DNA of 6,659 nucleotides from CBDULX01 sp965368175. Lineage in GTDB: Bacteria; Pseudomonadota; Gammaproteobacteria; SZUA-229. Below, in pieces: positions 1-5,785 of the stretch. The translations under genes and the position numbers were made by a program. The notes beneath the pieces are model-generated. The model was not told the origin of the DNA and made no database searches. It saw only the letters and a program-made list of their open reading frames with translations. Positions within the stretch are counted from its first letter, which is position 1. Each line of letters begins with the position of its first letter. Location of the stretch: the NCBI GenBank assembly GCA_965368175.1, contig CBDULX010000167.1, forward strand, positions 1 to 6,659, given 5' to 3'.

Positions 1-2
1 CT

Positions 3-668
3 TTATTTTTTCTAATTGCAGGTATTTATACCTATTCACAACTCGAGACGCCATCACTTCGCGCACAGATCGTTCTAATACTGGTTATTATCTGGAGCCT
101 ACGACTCTCCGCCTATATCACCATTCGTCACTGGGGCCATAGCGAAGATCATCGTTATCAGACCATCAGAGCCAATAATCAGCCTGGCTTCAGTTTCAAA
201 AGCATTTATCTGATTTTTATTTTTCAGGCGGTCATTGCCTGGATCGTTGCTTTACCTCTGTTCTATGCCATGAATTCAACATTAGCGTTTGGCATATTTG
301 ACTGGATAGGTATTGGCCTGTGGCTTACAGGTATGTATTTTGAATCCACTGCAGATACACAACTGTGGATATTTAAACGCAATCCAGATAACCAGGGAAA
401 GGTTATGAGCTCAGGACTCTGGAAATACAGTCGTCATCCAAATTATTTTGGAGAATTTTTAATCTGGTGGGGTTATTTCTGTTTTGCACTCGCTGGCGCC
501 AGTTACTTAAGCATCATTTCACCATTGATCATGACTTTCCTGCTGATGAAATTTTCAGGTGTCGGCTTACTGGAGAAAACCATGAAACGACGTCCAGGGT
601 ATGAAAGCTACATTCAATCCACCAATGCCTTCTTTCCAGGCCCCCGGCGCAAGGTGAAAGAATCATGA
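3..668 (+). CDS. DUF1295 membrane protein (steroid 5-alpha-reductase-like), 5' truncated
   Basis: The reading frame is open from the left edge (first full codon at 3) to the TGA at 666-668. It gives 221 residues without a start, so perhaps 40 N-terminal residues lie outside the window. The ATG at 270 is internal, because family sequence continues upstream of it: RHWGHSEDHRYQ at visible residues 42-53 matches the RxWGxxEDxRYQ stretch I associate with DUF1295. The C-terminal signature GLWKYSRHPNYFGE is at visible residues 138-151 (about 414-455). It is typical of the DUF1295 / steroid-5-alpha-reductase C-terminal fold, which includes membrane NADPH-dependent ene-reductases and isoprenylcysteine methyltransferases. 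Hydrophobic segments near residues 22-41, 66-89, 96-113 and 150-178 indicate a polytopic inner-membrane protein. The stop overlaps the next start (ATGA). Substrate unknown; the context suggests reduction of a membrane lipid double bond, which is inference. Confidence 0.88.
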   Translation, partial: LFFLIAGIYTYSQLETPSLRAQIVLILVIIWSLRLSAYITIRHWGHSEDHRYQTIRANNQPGFSFKSIYLIFIFQAVIAWIVALPLFYAMNSTLAFGIFDWIGIGLWLTGMYFESTADTQLWIFKRNPDNQGKVMSSGLWKYSRHPNYFGEFLIWWGYFCFALAGASYLSIISPLIMTFLLMKFSGVGLLEKTMKRRPGYESYIQSTNAFFPGPRRKVKES

Positions 669-1333
669 AACACCATTACATAGCAATTAAATCAGCAATA
701 CTGTTTCTGATTCTGGCAACCACCAGTCTCGCTGCGGCGGCTATGCAGAACAAACATCAGGAATGGTATTTTAATGTATACCTGGATGATACACCTATCG
801 GTTACCATCATTTTATACGCATTAACAAAGGCACAGAGAAAATATTCATCAAGGCTGAATTTGATGTCAAGCTTCTGTTTTTCAGCATTTATAATTATCT
901 GCATGAAAACAGCGAAATCTGGGACGGACAATGCCTGAAGGAATTGTCCTCCAACACCAATGATAATGGCGAGCAGCAATATGTATCATTTCGAAAACAG
1001 AGTAATAACTACATAATTAAAACAGAAAAACGTTCTACTACTGTCAACAACTGTATTCGCAGCTTCGCATACTGGAACCCTGATCTTCTTCAAAGCAAGC
1101 AACTACTTAATGCGCAGACAGGCGAGCTGGTTGATATAGAGTTCAAAAATATGGGTAAACATACCCTGCTAGTCAATAAGACGCCTGTCGAATCAGAACA
1201 GTATCGCTTACTTGGTAAGGATATTGAGATCGACTTATGGTATTCACTGGATAAACAATGGCTGGCACTGGAATCGAAAACCGAATCCGGCAGCTTACTA
1301 CGCTATGAACTCCAGCAAGGAGGAATGAAATGA
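665..1333 (+). CDS. DUF6134-type secreted protein of unknown function
   Basis: This is a 222-residue protein with a clear Sec signal peptide: Lys/His n-region, hydrophobic core at residues 11-20, and SLAAAA at 21-26 giving a likely cut near 24-26. The mature part is about 196 residues, probably periplasmic, and predicted mainly beta. Recognisable stretches are W34YFNVYLDDTPIGYHHF, the SIYNYLHENSEIWDGQC region (74-90), SFAYWNPDLL (133-142), LLNAQTGE (147-154) and LWYSLDKQWLALESKT (191-206). I associate these with DUF6134, a family often found beside lipocalin, FAD oxidoreductase, DUF1365 and CFA-like genes. The mature part has two cysteines (C90 and C130), which could form a disulfide. It starts inside the ATGA shared with the upstream gene and ends in an ATGA with the lipocalin, so translation is probably coupled. 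No catalytic motif is evident. A lipid-binding or chaperone role is only a guess. Confidence 0.85.
   Translation: MKHHYIAIKSAILFLILATTSLAAAAMQNKHQEWYFNVYLDDTPIGYHHFIRINKGTEKIFIKAEFDVKLLFFSIYNYLHENSEIWDGQCLKELSSNTNDNGEQQYVSFRKQSNNYIIKTEKRSTTVNNCIRSFAYWNPDLLQSKQLLNAQTGELVDIEFKNMGKHTLLVNKTPVESEQYRLLGKDIEIDLWYSLDKQWLALESKTESGSLLRYELQQGGMK
1317..1324 (+). promoter_or_regulatory. Strong Shine-Dalgarno for the lipocalin gene
   Basis: AAGGAGGA lies 5 bases before the ATG at 1330, inside the last codons of the upstream gene. It is the closest match to the anti-Shine-Dalgarno sequence in the operon. It supports the 1330 start, and the lipocalin may be translated at a higher rate than its neighbours. 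Confidence 0.75.
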
Positions 1334-1914
1334 GAAGCCTGACAGTCCTGCTAACGGCATTCATATCCATGGCCTGCAGTCATACCCCGACTGCCCCTTT
1401 ACCACGTGCCGAAAATGTCGATATCAATCGCTTTATGGGCCGCTGGTATGTAATAGCAAACATACCTACCTTTATTGAAAAAGGCGCCCACAACGCCATT
1501 GAATCCTATTCACTCAATAAGGATGGATCAATAGCCACCCGATTCAGTTTTTATGAAGACAGCTTTGATGGTGAGCTAAAGTTATATGAGCCCACCGGCT
1601 ATGTTAGCAAAACAGATAATAGCCTGTGGGGCATGCAGTTCATCTGGCCCTTTAAAGCCGAATATGTCATCACTTATCTCAGTGCTGACTATCAGAACAC
1701 CATTATAGGTCGCAGTGCACGAGATTATCTCTGGATTATGTCCCGCGAACCCGTGATGGATGAAAAGGCATATAAAGAATTAATCGAGTTTTCTGCAGCC
1801 ATGGGTTACAACACTGACCTTATTGAAAAAGTACCCCAGCAATGGCCTGAAAAAGACAGTAAAAATCATATCAACACAAATACAGAAAAAATGCCAATGG
1901 AGAACAAACCATGA
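1330..1914 (+). CDS. Blc-type bacterial lipocalin, probable outer-membrane lipoprotein
   Basis: This is a 194-residue lipocalin; the E. coli homologue Blc has about 177. A short signal sequence ends in SMAC, with Cys16 as the probable lipidated residue. The lipobox is imperfect, with Ser at -3. The residue after the Cys is Ser, not Asp, which fits outer-membrane sorting. The first lipocalin signature is FMGRWYVIANIP (35-46), with the conserved G-x-W. RDYLWIMSRE (131-140) matches the Blc-type third conserved region, and the barrel strands between are recognisable. Blc proteins bind fatty acids and lysophospholipids, so the location among lipid-modifying genes makes sense: it may carry or sequester modified or damaged acyl chains in the periplasm. 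After VPQQW (168-172) there is a polar tail of about 22 residues (Lys, Asn, Glu, Thr) not usual in Blc, whose end contains the Shine-Dalgarno of the next gene. Both ends are ATGA overlaps. Confidence 0.93.
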   Translation: MRSLTVLLTAFISMACSHTPTAPLPRAENVDINRFMGRWYVIANIPTFIEKGAHNAIESYSLNKDGSIATRFSFYEDSFDGELKLYEPTGYVSKTDNSLWGMQFIWPFKAEYVITYLSADYQNTIIGRSARDYLWIMSREPVMDEKAYKELIEFSAAMGYNTDLIEKVPQQWPEKDSKNHINTNTEKMPMENKP

Positions 1915-3188
1915 AACTTGCGATAATTGGCAGTGGTATAGCAGGCAATGTACTTGCTTATCATTTACATAAAGACCACGACATTACTGTTTTCGAAGCC
2001 AATAATTATGCAGGTGGTCACACGCATACTCACGATATCAATATAAATAATTCTGATTATAAGATCGATACAGGTTTTATAGTTTTCAACGAGAATACCT
2101 ACCCAAATTTTATCAGCCTGCTCGAACAGCTTAATGTAGAGACTCAAAAATCCAGCATGAGCTTCAGTGTGAAATGTGAAAAAACCGGGCTTGAATACAA
2201 TGGCAACAATCTGAATTCAATGTTCGCCCAGCGCAGCAACCTGTTACGGCCGTCTTTTTATCGCATGATAAAAGATATTTTAAGATTTAACCGCGAATGT
2301 GTTTCTATTCTTGAACAGTCCGACATCACTATCAGCCTGGGCCAGTACCTTAAGGATAATAATTATTCCCAGCAATTTATTGATCAATATATCATACCTA
2401 TGGGTTCAGCTATCTGGTCATCCAGCTATCAACAAATGATGGACTTCCCGGCCCATTTTTTTATTCGTTTTTTTTACAATCACGGCCTGTTAAACGTCAA
2501 AAACCGTCCCGACTGGTATGTCATAAAAGGCGGCTCCAGTGCTTATGTCAAAAAACTTACCCAGGGCTTCAGTCAGCAGATACGCCTGAACTCACCCGTG
2601 CAGCGAGTAAAAAGATTCGCAACCCATGTCGAAATTACCACAGACGACATGCAGTCAGAAAAATTTGATTATGTGTTGTTTGCCTGCCACGGGGATCAGG
2701 CACTAAAAATGCTGTCCAGTCCTGATAGTTTTGAGCAAAATGTCCTGAGCGCATTCACATACCAGGACAATGAAGCCATTCTGCACACAGACACAAAGTT
2801 GTTACCCAGGCGCAAACTGGCATGGGCCGCGTGGAATTACCACAATACAGATAATCAAAGTTCACCCGTAGCCGTCACTTATAACATGAACATACTGCAG
2901 GGCATACGCAGCGCTGAAACTTTCTGCGTCACCCTCAACAATACACGGGCCATTGATGAATCAAAAATCATCAAGCGCTTACATTATGCACATCCCCTGT
3001 TTACACAGGAGGCAATAAGCTCACAGAGCAAACACAGCACACTAAATGGCCTCAATCGTTGCTTTTATGCAGGCGCCTACTGGCGCTATGGCTTTCATGA
3101 AGATGGCGTGGTAAGTGCACTAAATACAATCAATGATTTTAAGGAACATATTAAGCATGAACAGCAAACTATTCGTCGGGCAGGTTAG
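1911..3188 (+). CDS. FAD-dependent oxidoreductase (amine oxidase-like, COG2907 type)
   Basis: This is a 425-residue flavoprotein and is probably cytosolic, as it has no signal peptide. The N-terminal Rossmann dinucleotide-binding motif is IIGSGIAG (5-12), with acidic E29 at the end of the second strand and the AGGHTHT stretch (34-40). DTGFIVFNENTYPNF (53-67) is characteristic of this subfamily. WYVIKGGSSAYV, after about residue 200, is the usual substrate-domain start. The C-terminal FAD-binding strand is CFYAGAYWRYGFHEDG (384-399). Members are commonly annotated as NAD/FAD-binding protein or amine oxidase. They sit next to DUF1365 and CFA-like methyltransferases, and in some alphaproteobacteria belong to the singlet-oxygen sigma-factor regulon. 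The likely role is a redox step (desaturation, saturation or isomerisation) on an acyl chain made by the partner methyltransferase. This is inferred from context. The gene starts at the ATGA shared with the lipocalin, with GGAGA at 1899-1903 as Shine-Dalgarno. Confidence 0.93.
   Translation: MKLAIIGSGIAGNVLAYHLHKDHDITVFEANNYAGGHTHTHDININNSDYKIDTGFIVFNENTYPNFISLLEQLNVETQKSSMSFSVKCEKTGLEYNGNNLNSMFAQRSNLLRPSFYRMIKDILRFNRECVSILEQSDITISLGQYLKDNNYSQQFIDQYIIPMGSAIWSSSYQQMMDFPAHFFIRFFYNHGLLNVKNRPDWYVIKGGSSAYVKKLTQGFSQQIRLNSPVQRVKRFATHVEITTDDMQSEKFDYVLFACHGDQALKMLSSPDSFEQNVLSAFTYQDNEAILHTDTKLLPRRKLAWAAWNYHNTDNQSSPVAVTYNMNILQGIRSAETFCVTLNNTRAIDESKIIKRLHYAHPLFTQEAISSQSKHSTLNGLNRCFYAGAYWRYGFHEDGVVSALNTINDFKEHIKHEQQTIRRAG
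3141..3145 (+). promoter_or_regulatory. Shine-Dalgarno deciding the DUF1365 start
   Basis: AAGGA lies 11 bases before the ATG at 3157. It is downstream of the in-frame ATG at 3133, so it can only serve 3157. The spacing is slightly long. Together with the family N-terminus (MNSKLFVGQVSHRRF) it supports starting at 3157 instead of 3133. Confidence 0.55.
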
Positions 3189-3933
3189 TCATCGTCGCTT
3201 CACGCCTCATGAACATCAATTTAGTTACAGGATGTTCATGATGTACCTGGACCTGGATGAGCTACCCGGACTATTTGATAAATTCTGGTTCTGGTCAGCA
3301 CGCCATGTGAACCTGGCTTATTTCGCGCGCAAGGATCATCTTGGCAATCGAGATACATCACTTAAGCAGTCTGTCATTGAGCTGGTTAAATCCCAGAGCA
3401 ATATTGAGCTGAAAGGCCCGATAAGAATACTTACGCATCTGAGATATTTTGGCTACGGTTTTAACCCCGTTAGCTTTTATTATTGCTTTGATGAGCAGGA
3501 TAAAAATATCGAAGTAATTGTTGCCGAAGTTAATAATACACCCTGGGGTGAACAGTTCTGTTATGTACTACCGGTTGACCCTGAAAAAGACAAGCCAGCT
3601 CACTATAGCTTTAATCTAAAAAAAGAATTTCATGTATCGCCATTTAATCCCATGGACCAGGACTACAGCTGGCACTTTTCCAATAAAGACAATCATCTCG
3701 CGGTACATATGGAAAACTGGCTGGAAGGCAACAAGGTGTTTGATGCAACTTTGTCACTACAGGCTATGGATATTAATTCAAGGTCATTATCGCGGGCACT
3801 GACTCACTTTCCACTAATGACAGCCAAGATCACTTTTTCTATTTATTACCAGGCTATAAAACTCTGGTTAAAACGTACACCACTATATACACATCCCGAC
3901 AAAATTTCGACCAGCACAACCAGGCATCGGTGA
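3157..3933 (+). CDS. DUF1365 family protein
   Basis: From the ATG at 3157 this is a 258-residue DUF1365 protein, full length for the family. That start places the conserved opening LFVGQVSHRRFTPHEHQFSY right at the N-terminus. An upstream ATG at 3133 would add eight residues not typical of the family. Conserved blocks are HRR (12-14), LRYFGYGFNPVSFYYCF (95-111), AEVNNTPWGE (123-132), EFHVSPF (157-163) and the C-terminal IYYQAIKLWLKRTPLYTHP (229-247). The last of these is amphipathic and may touch the membrane. The biochemical function is not established to my knowledge. The family is almost always next to the FAD oxidoreductase and the CFA-like methyltransferase, as here, which suggests a shared complex or pathway. 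It overlaps the flavoprotein gene by 32 bases in another frame and is followed by a 10-base gap to the methyltransferase. Confidence 0.93.
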   Translation: MNSKLFVGQVSHRRFTPHEHQFSYRMFMMYLDLDELPGLFDKFWFWSARHVNLAYFARKDHLGNRDTSLKQSVIELVKSQSNIELKGPIRILTHLRYFGYGFNPVSFYYCFDEQDKNIEVIVAEVNNTPWGEQFCYVLPVDPEKDKPAHYSFNLKKEFHVSPFNPMDQDYSWHFSNKDNHLAVHMENWLEGNKVFDATLSLQAMDINSRSLSRALTHFPLMTAKITFSIYYQAIKLWLKRTPLYTHPDKISTSTTRHR

Positions 3934-3943
3934 GGTAAAAACC

Positions 3944-5221
3944 ATGAAATCAAATATCATCCCTGCACAACAAACTCAGTTAAAAACCTTACCACGTTTG
4001 TTTGATCAATTTGCAAAACGGGCAGTCCTGTCCAAACTTGAAAAAATCGACAAAGGACAGCTGCAGATCATTGATGATAAACAGATATATGAGTTTGGCG
4101 ATCCCGACAAAAACCCGATTAAAGCGACCATCACTGTTCGTAATTCTTCGTTTTACAGTGCTATCGCATTTGGTGGTAGTGTTGGCTCTGGCGAATCTTA
4201 TTTTGCTGGCGACTGGGATTGCGATAACTTAACCAGCCTGGTCCGCCTGTTGCTAATTAATCGAAATGTACTGGATAATATGGATAGTGGACTTAACCGA
4301 CTAACCTCGCCATTCAACAAACTGCTTCACTGGTTGAATCGAAATACACGTCAGGGCAGTCGGCGTAATATCGCAGCTCATTACGATATTGGCAATGAGC
4401 TGTTTAAACACATGCTCGACAGCACCATGATGTATTCAGCGGCCATCTACACAAGCAAAGACTGCAGCCTGGAACAGGCCTCTATAAACAAGCTCGACCG
4501 TATATGTCAAAAATTGCAGCTTGATGAAAATGATCATCTACTCGAAATTGGTACAGGCTGGGGCAGTATGGCCATATATGCTGCAAAACACTATGGCTGC
4601 CACGTAACCACTACTACTATTTCACGCAAGCAATATAAATACGCACAACAACAGATCCGTCAGCAAAAGCTTGAACATAAAATAACACTTCTATTTAGGG
4701 ATTATCGTGAGCTCACCGGCCAGTTTGACAAACTGGTTTCGATTGAAATGATCGAGGCTGTTGGAGTTGATAACCTCAATACGTATTTTCACAAATGCTC
4801 AGACCTGCTTAAACCTGATGGTATGATGTGCTTACAATCAATTACCATAGCTGATCAACGCTATGATCAGGCTCGGCGTGAAGTAGACTTCATCCAGAAA
4901 TATATATTTCCCGGAGGCAGTCTGCCCTCAATAACAGCCATGGCCGGATCCATTATGCAGGCAACAGATATGCGAGTATTCAACCTGGAGGATATAGGCC
5001 CTCATTATGCCAGAACACTGCGTGACTGGCGTGAGCGTTTCTTCAAACACGAGTCTAAAATTCGTGACCTTGGTTATAATGATAAATTCATTCGGCTATG
5101 GGAATATTACTTATGTTACTGTGAGGGTGGATTCCGAGAACGAGCCATCAGCACGGTACAATTGCTACTGACCAAACCAGATTGTCGTCGCGCATCACTG
5201 GTTCCGACCCTAACAGGATAA
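3944..5221 (+). CDS. CFA-synthase-family SAM-dependent fatty acyl methyltransferase
   Basis: This 425-residue protein has the CFA synthase layout. An N-terminal lipid-binding part contains GESYFAGDWDCDNLTSL (83-99). The linker leads into NIAAHYDIGNELFKHML (142-158). The Rossmann methyltransferase domain carries SAM motif I LLEIGTGWGSMA (199-210) and SIEMIEAVG (266-274), followed by YIFPGGSLPS (320-329). It should move a methyl from S-adenosylmethionine onto a cis double bond of phospholipid acyl chains. From memory of the E. coli enzyme, the bicarbonate site residues are C139, E239, H266, I268 and Y317. Here the equivalents look like A166, E271, Q298, I300 and Y355, so the Cys and His are replaced. 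That argues for a methyl-branched or methyl-ene product over a cyclopropane, as in the methylases of the furan fatty acid pathway. A GAGGT Shine-Dalgarno lies at 3932-3936, overlapping the previous stop. Confidence 0.92.
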   Translation: MKSNIIPAQQTQLKTLPRLFDQFAKRAVLSKLEKIDKGQLQIIDDKQIYEFGDPDKNPIKATITVRNSSFYSAIAFGGSVGSGESYFAGDWDCDNLTSLVRLLLINRNVLDNMDSGLNRLTSPFNKLLHWLNRNTRQGSRRNIAAHYDIGNELFKHMLDSTMMYSAAIYTSKDCSLEQASINKLDRICQKLQLDENDHLLEIGTGWGSMAIYAAKHYGCHVTTTTISRKQYKYAQQQIRQQKLEHKITLLFRDYRELTGQFDKLVSIEMIEAVGVDNLNTYFHKCSDLLKPDGMMCLQSITIADQRYDQARREVDFIQKYIFPGGSLPSITAMAGSIMQATDMRVFNLEDIGPHYARTLRDWRERFFKHESKIRDLGYNDKFIRLWEYYLCYCEGGFRERAISTVQLLLTKPDCRRASLVPTLTG

Positions 5222-5225
5222 TTTT

Positions 5226-5771
5226 ATGAAAAATTTAATCAAACATACCGGTTTACTAATGTTTAAAAGCCTGTTTCTCATTGGTCATGCCAATGCTGCT
5301 GATGAATTAACTGCAGGCTCCATCGCACCTGATTTCAATTTAAAAGATCAGAATTATCAGGATCACAAACTGGCTGATTATAAAGGCCAGTGGCTGGTGG
5401 TATATTTTTATCCCAAAGATGATACCCCGGGCTGCACCAAAGAGGCCTGTAATTTCCGTGATGACATCTTCAAAATCAGGGCGCTGAATGGCGTGGTACT
5501 GGGCATCAGTCTGGATGACTCAAAAAGCCATGAGGAATTCGCAAAGAAATACAGCTTGCCATTCTCATTACTGGCCGATACAGACGGCAAGGTGAGTGCT
5601 GCCTATAACGCTCTTACCAAATTTGGCCCTATTAAATTTTCCAAACGCCATAGTTTTATCATCGGGCCGGATGGCATAATCAAAAAAGTTTATCGCAGTG
5701 TCGATACCGACAGGCATAGCCAGCAAATAATCGATGACCTTACATCCCTGATAAAAACCATCAACCATTAA
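5226..5771 (+). CDS. bcp: Bcp-type thiol peroxidase (peroxiredoxin) with apparent signal peptide
   Basis: This is a 181-residue peroxiredoxin of the Bcp/PrxQ subfamily. The active-site segment is YFYPKDDTPGCTKEACNFRD: P63, T67, peroxidatic C70 and resolving C75. The five-residue Cys spacing matches E. coli Bcp. R141 in RHSFIIGPDG is the conserved Arg near the active site. It reduces H2O2 and organic or lipid hydroperoxides with thioredoxin-like donors. Unlike cytosolic Bcp (about 156 residues), there are about 25 extra N-terminal residues ending in GHANA before ADELTAG, which looks like a Sec signal with a cut after A24. The hydrophobic core is interrupted by K14. A start at M12 (5259) would leave a minimal signal, but AGGA at 5215-5218 supports 5226. 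It lies 4 bases after the methyltransferase, so it is probably the last gene of the operon. A role in clearing lipid peroxides in the periplasm is inferred. Confidence 0.92.
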   Translation: MKNLIKHTGLLMFKSLFLIGHANAADELTAGSIAPDFNLKDQNYQDHKLADYKGQWLVVYFYPKDDTPGCTKEACNFRDDIFKIRALNGVVLGISLDDSKSHEEFAKKYSLPFSLLADTDGKVSAAYNALTKFGPIKFSKRHSFIIGPDGIIKKVYRSVDTDRHSQQIIDDLTSLIKTINH

Positions 5772-5781
5772 CCATCAACCA
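5757..5781 (+). repeat. 11-bp direct repeat spanning the peroxiredoxin stop codon
   Basis: ACCATCAACCA occurs at 5757-5767 and again at 5771-5781, with TTA between, so the period is 14. The first copy encodes the end of the peroxiredoxin. The stop TAA (5769-5771) lies at the junction, and the second copy fills most of the short gap to the convergent gene. It looks like a small tandem duplication by slippage, with no known function. Confidence 0.7.
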
Positions 5782-5785
5782 CGAT

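Larger units (their letters stand above)
3..5771 (+). other. Candidate seven-gene operon for acyl-chain modification (start outside window)
   Basis: Seven genes run in one direction. Their junctions are -4, -4, -4, -32, +10 and +4 bases, so there is almost no room for internal promoters or terminators. Three successive ATGA stop/start overlaps suggest translational coupling. The set combines one membrane protein, two or three exported proteins and three cytosolic proteins, two of them (FAD oxidoreductase and CFA-like) having clear lipid-type folds. The promoter and any regulator, such as an ECF sigma/ChrR pair, would have to lie upstream of position 1. None is visible here. Confidence 0.7.

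Noticed and set aside
270..668. A 132-residue gene starting at ATG 270
   Set aside because: The same frame is open to the left edge and encodes recognisable DUF1295 sequence upstream of 270, so this ATG is internal to a truncated gene.
692..979. Opposite-strand ORF inside the DUF6134 gene, and similar ones at 1173-1370, 1965-2147, 5408-5590 and 5568-5768
   Set aside because: They lie within well-supported genes on the other strand and show no family motif, so they are chance open frames.
3133..3156. ATG 3133 as the start of the DUF1365 gene
   Set aside because: It adds eight residues not typical of the family and has no Shine-Dalgarno, while AAGGA is placed for the ATG at 3157.
4002..4232. 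Frame-shifted ORF inside the methyltransferase gene, and a similar one at 5803-6033 in the FGE-fold gene
   Set aside because: They are alternative frames of genes with conserved motifs throughout. No frameshift is needed to explain them.
3944..5221. Canonical cyclopropane fatty acid synthase (cfa)
   Set aside because: The fold matches, but two bicarbonate-site residues appear replaced and the neighbours are those of the methylated fatty acid set, so the specific name was not used.
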